Made by a program: the position numbers and the translations under genes | Notes under the pieces: model-generated | Database searches by the model: none | The model's input: the letters and a program-made list of their open reading frames with translations, nothing else | Told to the model about the DNA's origin: nothing | In this document: one piece after another, positions 8,575 to 16,610 of the stretch | How positions within the stretch are numbered: position 1 is the first letter of the stretch | How the letters are laid out: each line of letters opens with the position of its first letter | Source of the DNA: Haloplanus salinus | GTDB taxonomy: Archaea; Halobacteriota; Halobacteria; Halobacteriales; Haloferacaceae | Direction: 5' to 3' | Length of the DNA stretch: 64,000 nucleotides | NCBI RefSeq assembly: GCF_003336245.1 | Contig: NZ_QPHM01000001.1 | Location: 1,550,001-1,614,000 of the forward strand

Positions 8575-9318
8575 ATGTTCAAGGCCATCGTGAGCGCGTC
8601 GACGCTCCGGGATGCCCTCGACTCCGTGAGCGTGCTGGTCGACGAGTGCAAGGTACGGCTCAACGAGGACGGCCTGTCGATCCGTGCGGTCGATCCGGCG
8701 AACGTAGGGATGGTCGATCTCTCGCTCGATTCGGCGGCCTTCGAGTCCTACGAGGCCGACGGCGGGGTCATCGGCGTCAACCTCGCCCGTCTCGAAGACA
8801 TCGCGGGTATGGGCAACGCCGGCGACCTCGTACACTTGGAACTCGACGAGGAGACCCGGAAGCTCCACATCCGGATCGACGGGCTCTCTTATACGCTCGC
8901 GCTGATCGATCCCGACTCGATCCGCCAAGAGCCGGACATCCCCGACCTCGATCTGCCGGCACGGATCGTCGTCGAGGGCAACCAACTCGACCGCGGGATC
9001 ACGGCCGCGGACATGGTCTCCGATCACATCAACCTCCGCGTCGACGAGGGCGCGGAGACGTTCCACATCGAAGCCGAAGGCGACACCGACGACGTTGACT
9101 TCGAGATGGGTCCCGACGCGCTCATCGACCTGGAAGCCGGCCCGGCCGACTCGCTGTTCTCGCTCGACTACCTCAAGGACATGAACAAGGCGATTCCAGG
9201 CGACGCCGAGGTGACCATCGAACTCGGTGAGGAGTTCCCGGTGAAACTTCACTACGAGTTCGCCGAGGGCCTCGGCAACGTGACGTTCATGCTCGCGCCG
9301 CGCATCCAGAGCGACTGA
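8575..9318 (+). CDS. pcn: DNA polymerase sliding clamp PCNA
   Basis: The homotrimeric ring that tethers polymerases, ligase and nucleases to DNA. At 247 residues it is exactly the usual archaeal size. Recognisable blocks include [19 protein letters not shown], the [20 protein letters not shown] stretch of domain [14 protein letters not shown], and the C-terminal strand [20 protein letters not shown] with APRIQSD at the end. The interdomain connecting loop near residues 115-130 ([17 protein letters not shown]) is the docking site for PIP-box partners. The protein is strongly acidic, as expected for a halophile. Confidence 0.97.
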   Translation: MFKAIVSASTLRDALDSVSVLVDECKVRLNEDGLSIRAVDPANVGMVDLSLDSAAFESYEADGGVIGVNLARLEDIAGMGNAGDLVHLELDEETRKLHIRIDGLSYTLALIDPDSIRQEPDIPDLDLPARIVVEGNQLDRGITAADMVSDHINLRVDEGAETFHIEAEGDTDDVDFEMGPDALIDLEAGPADSLFSLDYLKDMNKAIPGDAEVTIELGEEFPVKLHYEFAEGLGNVTFMLAPRIQSD

Positions 9319-9330
9319 CCGGGCGGCCGC

Positions 9331-9486
9331 TCACGATTCGAGAACACCGACGCCCCGACAGGCCTCCCGCTTTCCCTCCTCACACAGGCGACGGAGCATC
9401 TCACACGCCTGCTCGTTGCCGTTCGCACAGAGCCGTTCCGCCGTCACGACCGCTCCTTTGCCGTCCGCTTCCGTCTCGATTTTCAT
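9331..9486 (-). CDS. Small cysteine-containing protein (51 aa)
   Basis: ATG 9486 to TGA 9331 encodes 51 residues beginning MKIETEADGKGAVVTAERL. Four cysteines follow (C20, C28, C35, C43) at 7-8-residue spacing within CANGNEQACEMLRRLCEEG and REACRG. Two amphipathic helices with regularly placed cysteines suggest a helical hairpin stabilised by metal or disulfides. The stop is only 13 nt from the convergent pcn stop. The helical repeat could be Sel1-like or CHCH-like, but the protein is too short to assign. Haloarchaeal codon usage supports a real gene. Confidence 0.6.
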   Translation of the reverse strand: MKIETEADGKGAVVTAERLCANGNEQACEMLRRLCEEGKREACRGVGVLES

Positions 9487-9558
9487 GCAGACGAACCAAG
9501 GGTTCTACCCGAAAAAAGGCGCGGCGGTCGTGCGAACGTATGTCACACCCGCCCGCCG

Positions 9559-9566
9559 GCGACCGC
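9559..9566. repeat. Left target-site duplication of the IS6-type element
   Basis: GCGACCGC here is repeated exactly at 10264-10271 on the other side of the element. The match extends to 10 bp (GGCGACCGCC) because the flanking bases are compatible with the element ends. Confidence 0.8.
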
Positions 9567-10263
9567 CTTCGTGTTTAGTTTGGAGCATTGTGCCAGCGAG
9601 CGAAACTCTGCAACCAGTTTTCAGCTGTTGCTGGGTCGACGTGGCTGAAACAGTTTGAAAACGAAAAGGCTCGTCGTTTTACTTCTCTAAATACACGTTC
9701 GATGGCATTCCGATTTCCGTGGCGTTCTGTCTGAAATCGGAGCCCTGACCGGTCGAGTGCAGTTTGGAGATGTTTGGCGCCCTCGACGAGAAACAGGGCG
9801 GATTCGATATCGTGTTTCTCCCGCAGTTCGTTGAGAAAGATTTCAGTAAGAGCGGTTGTAGTGGTCGAAAACAGCCGTAGATGGAGTAATTCGTTCGTCT
9901 GTGGATCCGCGGCGGCGTACAGCCAGAACTGCTGATCGTTGATCCGAATCACGGTTTCGTCAACCGCAACCTGATTCGGAGCCTTTCGGCTGACCGGCTG
10001 TAGATCGGCTTTCTGCACCCAATCGTGGACCGCTTTCCGAGAGCGTTCGACACCCAAACTATCAAGAGCAAAGATAGTATTTGAAAGTGATAGTCCAGCC
10101 AAGTGCATCTGAATACCGAGCTTCATCGCCGGCTCGGGTGTCCGCTCTCGTTCCACAAAATCCAAATCGATCCAGTCGCTATATCCGCTGAGGCGGGCGA
10201 TTTCTGGCATAGATCACCGAGAAATTCTCCCGCCTCACTCTTCATCGTTAACTAAACACGAAG
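9567..10263 (-). mobile_element. IS6-family insertion sequence (697 bp), complete
   Basis: One transposase gene is flanked by 14-bp perfect inverted repeats (CTTCGTGTTTAGTT at 9567-9580, its complement at 10250-10263). The repeat GCGACCGC lies directly outside both ends (9559-9566 and 10264-10271). An 8-bp duplication is what IS6-family transposition produces. Intact duplication, termini and reading frame point to a recent insertion between pcn and tfb. Confidence 0.88.
9575..10210 (-). CDS. IS6-family transposase
   Basis: A 211-residue DDE transposase. The sequence shows RSRKAVHDWVQKAD, then NQVAVDETVIRINDQQFWLYAAAD carrying the first catalytic Asp. FLVEGAKHLQTALDRSGL holds the position of the second acidic residue; here VEGA replaces the more common V(T/S)D, so the second Asp is not obvious. 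The last is RNAIERVFREVKRR, with the Glu. The stop lies within the left inverted repeat. Length is normal for haloarchaeal IS6 members, so the enzyme is probably near-complete, but activity is uncertain because of the unclear second acidic residue. Confidence 0.9.
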   Translation of the reverse strand: MPEIARLSGYSDWIDLDFVERERTPEPAMKLGIQMHLAGLSLSNTIFALDSLGVERSRKAVHDWVQKADLQPVSRKAPNQVAVDETVIRINDQQFWLYAAADPQTNELLHLRLFSTTTTALTEIFLNELREKHDIESALFLVEGAKHLQTALDRSGLRFQTERHGNRNAIERVFREVKRRAFSFSNCFSHVDPATAENWLQSFARWHNAPN

Positions 10264-10271
10264 GCGACCGC
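10264..10271. repeat. Right target-site duplication of the IS6-type element
   Basis: Second copy of GCGACCGC, directly beyond the right inverted repeat. Confidence 0.8.
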
Positions 10272-10370
10272 CTGGCAAAGATTATTATGTCTCGCTCGAT
10301 GGCGACTCCGAGCCCGTCCGAGGCCGTACGATATGTGCCGATGGGTATATACGTGCGCGGTGCTTTCTGC

Positions 10371-10386
10371 GAAAGGTTTATAAAAC
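10371..10386 (+). promoter_or_regulatory. BRE/TATA promoter of tfb
   Basis: GAAAGGTTTATAAAAC is a near-ideal archaeal promoter: purine-rich BRE then TTTATAAA. The start codon is 76 nt from its right edge, so the transcript must have a leader of about 50 nt, unlike most promoters here. That leader holds a strong hairpin. Confidence 0.75.
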
Positions 10387-10409
10387 TAGCGGACTAACAA
10401 GTAGTTAAG

Positions 10410-10451
10410 GAACGCCACGGCGGCTGGTCCCCCAACTCGGCCGTGGCGTTC
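10410..10451 (+). promoter_or_regulatory. 12-bp perfect hairpin in the tfb leader
   Basis: GAACGCCACGGC (10410-10421) is the exact complement of GCCGTGGCGTTC (10440-10451), leaving an 18-nt loop. It ends 10 nt before the TFB start codon. As RNA it would occlude ribosome loading; as DNA it is a dyad just downstream of the transcription start. Either could give feedback or condition-dependent control. Being G+C rich it should be very stable. Confidence 0.6.
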
Positions 10452-10461
10452 GTCCCCCATC

Positions 10462-11445
10462 ATGACTGACACACGCGTCTGGACGAGCAGCGACTCGGCG
10501 GTCGGTGAGCGGGAGCGACCGGCGAGCGAACGAGCACAGGAACACGTCTGTCCCGAGTGTGGCGGCACGCTCGTGACCGACGAGGAGCACGGCGAAACCG
10601 CCTGCAGCGACTGCGGTCTCGTCGTCGAGGAGGACGGTATCGACCACGGTCCCGAGTGGCGTGCGTTCGACTCGCGGGAGCGCGACCGGAAGGCCCGCGT
10701 CGGGTCACCCACGACGAAGATGATGCACGACAAGGGGCTGTCGACCACCATCGACTGGCAGAACAAGGACGCCTACGGCAAGGCGCTCTCGGCGACTCAG
10801 CGCCGGAAGATGCAGCGCCTGCGCACCTGGAACCGCCGATTCCAGACCAGCGACCACCAGGAGCGTAACCTGCGGCAGGCGCTCGGCGAAATCGACCGGA
10901 TGGCGTCGGCGCTCGGTCTCCCCGAAACCGTCCGCGAGACGGCGAGCGTGATCTACCGCCGGGCGCTGGAGGATGCCCTCCTGCCCGGCCGATCGATCGA
11001 AGGCGTCGCCACCAGCGCGCTCTACGCCGCGGCCCGGCAGGCCGGGGTGCCCCGGACCATCGACGAGGTGGCTCGCGTCAGCCGCGTCGACGAGGAGGAG
11101 TTCAAACGCACCTACCGCTACGTGGTGCGCGAACTCAACCTCGAAGTCGCCCCCGCCGACCCGGTGAGCTACGTCACCCGGTTCGCCTCGGAACTCGGCC
11201 TCTCGGACGAGGCCGACCGCCTCGCCCGCGAGATGCTCGACGCTGCGAAAGAGCGGGGCATCCACAGCGGGAAGAACCCCGTCGGCCTCGCCGCCGCCGC
11301 CGTCTACGCCGCCCCCCTCCTCACCGACGAGTCGGTGACGCAGGGCCAGGTGAGCGAGGTGGCCGATATCTCGGAAGTGACCATCCGCAACCGCTACCGC
11401 GAACTCCTCGCGGCCTACGAGGAGGCCGGCGCCGCGGTGGCCTGA
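10462..11445 (+). CDS. tfb: Transcription initiation factor IIB (TFB)
   Basis: General transcription factor that bridges TBP-bound promoter DNA and RNA polymerase. The 327-residue protein has an N-terminal zinc ribbon (C30, C33, C48, C51 in HVCPECGG and ACSDCG) and a B-reader/linker (SPTTKMMHDKGLSTTIDW). Two cyclin-like repeats follow at about residues 130-215 and 225-315; the second ends SEVADISEVTIRNRYREL, the BRE-contacting helix-turn-helix. Haloarchaea carry several TFB paralogues with different promoter sets, so this is one of a family. Its promoter has a long leader with a hairpin. The IS6 element sits 190 nt upstream, beyond the core promoter. Confidence 0.95.
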   Translation: MTDTRVWTSSDSAVGERERPASERAQEHVCPECGGTLVTDEEHGETACSDCGLVVEEDGIDHGPEWRAFDSRERDRKARVGSPTTKMMHDKGLSTTIDWQNKDAYGKALSATQRRKMQRLRTWNRRFQTSDHQERNLRQALGEIDRMASALGLPETVRETASVIYRRALEDALLPGRSIEGVATSALYAAARQAGVPRTIDEVARVSRVDEEEFKRTYRYVVRELNLEVAPADPVSYVTRFASELGLSDEADRLAREMLDAAKERGIHSGKNPVGLAAAAVYAAPLLTDESVTQGQVSEVADISEVTIRNRYRELLAAYEEAGAAVA

Positions 11446-11715
11446 TCACTCGTTTCCGGCGTACTCCCACCCGCCGACGCACTCTTCCTGCAACGGATCG
11501 TCCCCCAGCACCTGCGCCGGGCGCGCACCGCTCCGAACGACCGTGATCCCTTTCCGCCCCCGCCGCCGCGCCGCGAGGAACACCTCACGAACGTCGCCGA
11601 CGCCGGCGTCCTGGGGGAGGTTCACCGTCTTGTTGACCGCGTTGTCGACGTGGCGCTGGAACGCGGCCTGAATCGCGACGTGTCCCACGCCACCTCGTCG
11701 AGCGCCATCACGTCA
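11446..11715 (-). pseudogene. nrdJ: C-terminal remnant of adenosylcobalamin-dependent ribonucleotide reductase
   Basis: The readable part starts at GTG 11688: GHVAIQAAFQRHVDNAVNKT, then LPQDAGVGDVREVFLAARRR and GKGITVVRSGARPAQVL. This matches the C-terminal signature of class II ribonucleotide reductases (HVxxQAAFQxHVDNAVSKT, KGITVYRxGSRxxQVL). A different frame just upstream (ATG 11708, MALDEVAW) looks like the preceding residues with a frameshift near 11690, and the frame is closed by TGA at 11713-11715. The catalytic barrel is absent. About 80 of the several hundred residues expected remain, so this is probably a decayed fragment and not a working gene. Confidence 0.7.
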
Positions 11716-11803
11716 CCTAGTCGATGTTCGGTGGTGAGAACACCTCGCCCCGTTCACAGTAACGGAATCCTTTTACTCGGGAGAACCATAGCCGGAGACA
11801 ACT

Positions 11804-12223
11804 ATGGGTATGGGCTCGGATATGTACCGGCAGCAGATCCTCGATCACTACAAGAACCCCCGCAACCACGGGGAACTCGAGGAGCCGACGTTCTCTCACG
11901 TCGGCGAGAACCCGTCCTGTGGCGACACGATCAAGATCGACGTTCGCCTCGACGACGACGGCGAGACCATCGAGTACGTCAGCTTCTCCGGCGACGGCTG
12001 CGCGATCAGTCAGGCGAGCGCCAGTATGCTCACCGAGCGGCTCCCCGGGACGACCCTCGACGAACTCGACGCCATGGACACCGACGACGTGGTGGAGATG
12101 CTCGGCGTCGACATCAGCCCCATGCGGATCAAATGCGCCGTCCTCGCCGAGAAGGTCGTCCAAGACGGCGCGAAGATCCACGGGGGCGACCTCGAACTCG
12201 ACGAGACGACGACCGAGGAGTAG
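11804..12223 (+). CDS. sufU: SufU/IscU-type iron-sulfur cluster assembly scaffold
   Basis: A 139-residue cluster scaffold of the SUF system. It has the three ligand cysteines of the family: GENPSCGDTIKI, SFSGDGCAISQASASML and MRIKCAVLAEKV. The N-terminus (MYRQQILDHYKNPRNHGEL) is typical; the ATG at 11804 adds MGMGSD before it, and ATG 11822 is an alternative start. A weak TATA-like CCTTTTAC precedes it by about 35 nt. It converges with the DUF1641 gene, with two bases between the stop codons. Confidence 0.92.
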   Translation: MGMGSDMYRQQILDHYKNPRNHGELEEPTFSHVGENPSCGDTIKIDVRLDDDGETIEYVSFSGDGCAISQASASMLTERLPGTTLDELDAMDTDDVVEMLGVDISPMRIKCAVLAEKVVQDGAKIHGGDLELDETTTEE

Positions 12224-12225
12224 CG

Positions 12226-12648
12226 TTACCGCTCTCCACGCTCCAGTTCTCGCCCGACGCCCCGCGCGAGCGCCACCAAGAACGCGAGTCCCCGCTTGAC
12301 CTCCGGATCGCGGAGCGCCCGCAGTAGCCCGAGCGCGCCCACGCCCCGATAAGTCGTCTCCGGGTCGCCGGCGTCGCCGAGCGCCCGCAGGAGCGTCCGC
12401 GCGCCCCGGACCGTCTCCGGGTCCGACGCCTCGTCGGCCAGTTCCCCCAGGGAACCGGCCGTACCGGCTACCGACGCGACCATCTCGTCGTCCGCTGCCT
12501 CGGTCGCGAGTGCCAACACGTCGAGCAGTTCGTTCACGTCGTCGAGCCGCCGGACGAACGCCGCCGCGGCTTCGGGGTCCTCGGCGAGGGCGGCCGTCAA
12601 GTCGTCGTCGACGGCGTCGCTCGCCATCGGCTCGGCCTCGTCGTTCAT
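12226..12648 (-). CDS. DUF1641 family protein
   Basis: A 140-residue, Ala/Asp/Glu-rich helical protein. The C-terminal half (YRGVGALGLLRALRDPEVKRG and LAFLVALARGVGREL) is the DUF1641 signature GxxGLLRALxDPEVxRGLxFLxxxAKxxG. In archaea this family accompanies sulfide:quinone oxidoreductase-like flavoproteins. Here it lies one nucleotide downstream of such a gene on the same strand, which supports a shared operon and a partner or accessory role. No transmembrane segment or catalytic motif is evident. Confidence 0.85.
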   Translation of the reverse strand: MNDEAEPMASDAVDDDLTAALAEDPEAAAAFVRRLDDVNELLDVLALATEAADDEMVASVAGTAGSLGELADEASDPETVRGARTLLRALGDAGDPETTYRGVGALGLLRALRDPEVKRGLAFLVALARGVGRELERGER

Positions 12649-12649
12649 C

Positions 12650-13792
12650 TCAGATCAACCCCCGCGCGGTCAGCCAGTAGGACTCGTTGTACGCGCCTTT
12701 CGCCCAATGGACGAGCGTCGACTCCGCGCGCAGATCGGGCAGGGAGTCGTAGTCGAAGGAGACGAACGTCGCTTCGTCCATCCCCGCTTCGAGGAAACAG
12801 AGCACCTTGCCGTCGTAGGTCGCGGTCGGGCGACGACCCCGAACGCGGGCCGCGACTCGGTCGGCGACGACGCCCGCTTGGTAGTGGGCGACGCTCCCCG
12901 CCATCGGGCGCTCGATGTCGGTCGTGTCGCCGATGGCGTACACGTCGTCGGCACGACCCGCCTCGAGCGTCCGCGGGTCGGTCTCGACCCAGCCGTCGTC
13001 GCCGAGGTCCGCGTCGGCCACCAGGTCCACGCCGGCGTGCGGCGGGATGGTCACCAGGAGGTCGTAGTCGAGCGCCCGTCCGTCGGCCGCGTGGAGCGTC
13101 CGCCCGTCCGGGTCGACCCGCCCGACCGCGAAGTCGGTGTGGGACTCGACGTCGCGGGCGTCGAACCGCTCGTCCGCCCAGTCCGCGACCGGCGGAAGCT
13201 TGTGTGACCGCTCGGTCGGGGCCGTGTACGCCACCTCGCTCTCCGCCCGCAGGCCCTGCTCGCGGAGCCAGTCCTCGACCATCAGCGTGAACTCCACCGG
13301 CGCGGCCGGACACATGTGTGGCATTCCGGCGACCGACAGCACGATCCGGCCGCCGTCGAACGCGGCGAGAGCCTCCCGAAGTCGCTCGGCGCCGCCCTCG
13401 CTGTAGAAGTCGTGGGCGCCCTCCACAAGGCCGGGGATGCGATCCGGGACGAGCCGTGCCCCCGTCGCGACGACCAAGTGGTCGTAGTCGAGCCCCGACG
13501 TTCCGCCGACCGTCAGTCGTTTCGCGTCCGTGTCGACGTCGGTCACCCGGCCCGTCCGGAGTCGTACCTCCCGGTGGAGCAGGTCGTCGAGCGGCCGGCG
13601 TCCGTCCGACGGCTCGGCCTCGCCGAAGGCGACGTAGAGCCAGACGGGCTTGTAGACGTGGACGCCGGTTTCGTCGACCAGCGTCACTTCGGCGTCGCCT
13701 CGATCGAGTTCGTCGCCGAGTTTCGACGCGAGCTTGTTCGCCAGGACGGTCCCTCCGGTCCCGCCGCCGAGGACGACGATTCGGGCGGTCAT
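12650..13792 (-). CDS. Sulfide:quinone oxidoreductase-family FAD-dependent oxidoreductase
   Basis: A 380-residue flavoprotein of the disulfide-reductase/SQR fold. ATG 13792 (MTARIVVLGGGTGGTVLANK) places the FAD-binding GGGTGG motif at the N-terminus. VYKPVWLYVAFGE is an SQR-type stretch. YDHLVVATGARLVPDRIPGL is the usual ATG motif, and ADDVYAIGDTTDIERPMAGS is the second FAD motif. Redox-active cysteine candidates are in GMPHMCPAAPVEF and KVLCFLEAG, in SQR-like positions. The likely reaction is oxidation of sulfide or a sulfane donor with transfer to the quinone pool, but related type II NADH dehydrogenases cannot be excluded. It forms an operon with the DUF1641 gene. Confidence 0.85.
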   Translation of the reverse strand: MTARIVVLGGGTGGTVLANKLASKLGDELDRGDAEVTLVDETGVHVYKPVWLYVAFGEAEPSDGRRPLDDLLHREVRLRTGRVTDVDTDAKRLTVGGTSGLDYDHLVVATGARLVPDRIPGLVEGAHDFYSEGGAERLREALAAFDGGRIVLSVAGMPHMCPAAPVEFTLMVEDWLREQGLRAESEVAYTAPTERSHKLPPVADWADERFDARDVESHTDFAVGRVDPDGRTLHAADGRALDYDLLVTIPPHAGVDLVADADLGDDGWVETDPRTLEAGRADDVYAIGDTTDIERPMAGSVAHYQAGVVADRVAARVRGRRPTATYDGKVLCFLEAGMDEATFVSFDYDSLPDLRAESTLVHWAKGAYNESYWLTARGLI

Positions 13793-13867
13793 TGCTGAAT
13801 CACCGATCGGAGAAACGTCCCGTCGCCACCTAAACTTGTGCGTCGATCCCACGACTGTGGGAACTGC

Positions 13868-14899
13868 CTACTCGGGCACGAGGCCCGCGTCCTGCACCCG
13901 CATCACGGCCTCGCCGTCGGCGAGGTTCGGCGCGTCGACGAGGCGGACGATCCGTTTGTCGCCCTTGGACTTGCGGAGATACATCCGGAACGTCGAGGTG
14001 TGGCCGAGGATGTTGCCGCCGATGGGCTGGGTCGGGTCGCCGAAGTAGGAGTCGGGGTTCGAGGCGACTTGGTTCGTGACGAGGACGGCGGTGTTGTAGA
14101 GGTCGCCGATCCGCATCAGGTCGTGGAGGTGTTTGTTGAGCTTCTGCTGGCGCTCGGCGAGTTCGCCACGGCCGACGTACTCGGCGCGGAAGTGGGCGGT
14201 GAGCGAGTCGACGTTGAGCAGGCGTACCGGCCACTCGCCGTCCTCGTGTTCGCTCGCGAGCTCCTTCGCCTTCTCCGCCAGCAGGATCTGGTGGTTGGAG
14301 TTGAACGCCTTGGCGACGTGGATCTTGTCGAGCACGTCGGTGACGAGCGCCTCCATCGCTTCCTCGTCGCCGGGCGACCCCTCGATGTCGCGGTCGTCCA
14401 ACGTGGCCTGGATGACCTCGTCGTCGAGCCCCCGGACCATGTCGTCGATACGCTCGGGGCGGAACGTATCCTCGCTGTCGACGAAGATGGCGCTCCCGCG
14501 GAGGCCGCCGTACTCCTCGGGGAGCTGGACGTTGACGGAGAGCTGGTGGGTGACCTGCGATTTCCCGGCGCCGAACTCGCCGTACACCTCGGTGATCGAC
14601 TGGGTCTCGACCCCGCCGCCGAGGAGTTCGTCCACCTCGGGCACGTTCCAGGTGAGCTTGCCGATCTGTTCGCGCCGTTCGAGGACGGTCGCCCCCGTCT
14701 CGAACCCGCCCACGTCCGCGGCGTCGCGGGCCGCGTTGATGATGTCGCTCGCCGTCGACTCGCCGATGTCGGCGGTGTTCGACAGTTCCGCTGGACTCGC
14801 GACCGCGATGCTCTGGTAGCTCTCGAAGCCCGCTTCGGTCAACTTGTCCGCCGTCGCCGGCCCGACACCCGGGAGGGTCTCGAGGTCGTCTTCTGCCAT
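13868..14899 (-). CDS. radA: DNA repair and recombination recombinase RadA
   Basis: Archaeal RecA/Rad51 recombinase, 343 residues from ATG 14899 ([20 protein letters not shown]). Helix-hairpin-helix DNA-binding domain at residues 5-55. Polymerisation and core from about 75: Walker [10 protein letters not shown] near residue 106, Walker B LLNVDSL, and L1/L2 loop regions such as [18 protein letters not shown]. The C-terminal [18 protein letters not shown] is typical. No intein is present, although radA is a common intein host in halophiles. A longer in-frame start at 14986 is unlikely because it would begin upstream of the TATA box. Confidence 0.97.
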   Translation of the reverse strand: MAEDDLETLPGVGPATADKLTEAGFESYQSIAVASPAELSNTADIGESTASDIINAARDAADVGGFETGATVLERREQIGKLTWNVPEVDELLGGGVETQSITEVYGEFGAGKSQVTHQLSVNVQLPEEYGGLRGSAIFVDSEDTFRPERIDDMVRGLDDEVIQATLDDRDIEGSPGDEEAMEALVTDVLDKIHVAKAFNSNHQILLAEKAKELASEHEDGEWPVRLLNVDSLTAHFRAEYVGRGELAERQQKLNKHLHDLMRIGDLYNTAVLVTNQVASNPDSYFGDPTQPIGGNILGHTSTFRMYLRKSKGDKRIVRLVDAPNLADGEAVMRVQDAGLVPE

Positions 14900-14922
14900 G
14901 GACGCTTGCTTGTGCCGGCCCG

Positions 14923-14930
14923 TACATAAA
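14923..14930 (-). promoter_or_regulatory. TATA box of radA
   Basis: On the minus strand TTTATGTA lies about 27 nt before ATG 14899, placing the transcript start close to the start codon and supporting the shorter RadA. Confidence 0.5.
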
Positions 14931-15036
14931 GCCTCGTTAACATCGTAGTGAAAGTGTAATCGACTGACAGCGTGGCGTTCGCTCACAAGCGACGACGACG
15001 TTTACCTCCGGTGACGCGGCGTCGTCCCGGCGGCCC

Positions 15037-15648
15037 CTACTCCCACGGGTGGCCGTCCGCCCCGTCCGGCCACAGCGGATACCAGTACGACTCGTCCCCC
15101 TCGACGTCGAGTTCGCCGTCGAGGACCGACTGTAACTTGAACTCCAGTCGGTTGTCGCGTTCGTGGCGGCCCGTCGGCGCGAAGGGGTAGTACGCACCCC
15201 GGCGGAAGGAGTAGACCCAGTAGGCGCGGGCGCCGTTCCGCGGGCGCTCGAACCCGAAGACGGCGGCGAGCAGTCGCGACCCGAACCCCTCCTCGACGAA
15301 CGTGTCGGCCGCGAAGTGGACGCTCGTCACCAGGTCCTCCGGATCGCTATCCTCGAGGACGACCCAGTGGTAGCCGTGGTCGTCCTCGTGACGACGGAAG
15401 ACGGTTCCGGTGTCCGACTCCCCCACGTCGAGGATGGCCTCCACCTCGTCGACCGCCGCGGCGAAGTCGGTGCTGTCTACGGAGGAAAAACAGAGCGCCG
15501 CGGCGCCGACGGGGGCGAACTCCAGGTCCGCCTCCATGGTCACGTAGGCCGTCGACATCCCGAACAGGTCCTCGGGATCAGCGTCTCGCGTCGCGTCCGC
15601 CTCGGCGCTCAGGCCGAAGACGGAGCGGATGGAGTCGAACAGGCCCAT
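15037..15648 (-). CDS. pspAB: PspA-associated protein PspAB
   Basis: A 203-residue protein starting at ATG 15648 (MGLFDSIRSVFGLSAEADA). It has FGMSTAYVTMEADLEFAPVG and, further on, the YWVYSFRRGAYYPFAP stretch that marks this haloarchaeal/actinobacterial family. PspAB genes accompany htpX or pspA and are assigned to the phage-shock/envelope-stress response. The start overlaps the htpX stop (TGATG), so the two are translationally coupled. The molecular role is not established. Confidence 0.85.
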   Translation of the reverse strand: MGLFDSIRSVFGLSAEADATRDADPEDLFGMSTAYVTMEADLEFAPVGAAALCFSSVDSTDFAAAVDEVEAILDVGESDTGTVFRRHEDDHGYHWVVLEDSDPEDLVTSVHFAADTFVEEGFGSRLLAAVFGFERPRNGARAYWVYSFRRGAYYPFAPTGRHERDNRLEFKLQSVLDGELDVEGDESYWYPLWPDGADGHPWE

Positions 15649-16517
15649 CACCGCTCCATCTCGCCCGCCATCTCGCGGAGCCGTTCGACGCGTTTCTCCG
15701 TCGGCGGATGCGTCGAGAAGATCCGGCCGACGAAGTCGCTCTGGATCGGGATGACGAAGAAGGCGTTCATCTCCGACTGTTCGCGGAGGTCCTCCTTCGG
15801 CACGCGGTCCATCCGCCCCGAAATCGTGAGGAGCGCGGAGGCGAGCGCCGAGGGGTTACCCGTGATCGCCGCGCCGCCCCGGTCGGCCGAATACTCGCGG
15901 TACCGCGAGAGCGTCCGGATCAGGACGAACGAGACGATCCAGACCACGAGCGAGACGAGAACGGCGACGATCATCCCGCCACCGCCCTGCCGATTGCGCC
16001 CGCCGCCGAACAGCCACCCCCAGCGCACGATCATGAACGCGATAGTCGAGAGGAAGGAGGCGATGGTCATCACCATCACGTCGCGGTTCTTGACGTGGGC
16101 GAGTTCGTGGGCGAGGACGCCTTCGAGCTCCTCCTCGTCGAGCGTCTGTAAGAGTCCCTGAGTGACACAGACGGTCGATTTGGACGGCGAACGCCCGGTC
16201 GCGAAGGCGTTCGGCACCCGCGTGTCCGCGACGGCCACCGTCGGCTTCGGCAGGTCGGCCTGCTGCGAGAGGCGGCCGACCGTCGCGTGCAACTGCGGAT
16301 ACTCGCTCTCCTCGACTTCCTTCGCCCCCATGCTGTACAGCGCGAGGCGGTCGCTGAAGAAGAACTGCCCCAGCGAGAACAGCCCCATCACGACGACGAC
16401 GCCGAACAGGCCCATGTACTGCGACAGAACGGCGATGAAGACGATGTAGAGGGCGAAAAGCAGGAACATGGTCAGGACCATCCGGCCCCGCAGTCCCCAG
16501 TCGGATTTCCACTCCAT
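15648..16517 (-). CDS. htpX: Membrane-bound zinc metalloprotease HtpX
   Basis: M48-family protease that removes damaged membrane proteins. 289 residues, with two N-terminal transmembrane segments (VLTMFLLFALYIVFIAVL and GVVVVMGLFSLGQFFF). The zinc site is EGVLAHELAHVKNRD (HExxH) around residue 134, and a further hydrophobic pair follows at about 155-200. The third zinc ligand lies in the YREYSADRGGA region near 215. It is the first gene of an operon with pspAB. It is divergent from nmd3 with 93 nt between. Confidence 0.94.
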   Translation of the reverse strand: MEWKSDWGLRGRMVLTMFLLFALYIVFIAVLSQYMGLFGVVVVMGLFSLGQFFFSDRLALYSMGAKEVEESEYPQLHATVGRLSQQADLPKPTVAVADTRVPNAFATGRSPSKSTVCVTQGLLQTLDEEELEGVLAHELAHVKNRDVMVMTIASFLSTIAFMIVRWGWLFGGGRNRQGGGGMIVAVLVSLVVWIVSFVLIRTLSRYREYSADRGGAAITGNPSALASALLTISGRMDRVPKEDLREQSEMNAFFVIPIQSDFVGRIFSTHPPTEKRVERLREMAGEMER

Positions 16518-16610
16518 GTCGTGAAGTAGACGCCCGCGAAGGTAAACAGTATCGCTCGGCCGCCCGGCGATGTCGCGGGGCTTAACCGCCGCAACCGACT
16601 ACCGGGGACA

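Noticed and set aside
13868-14899. Intein in RadA
   Set aside because: The protein is a continuous 343 residues with an uninterrupted GEFGAGKSQ motif.
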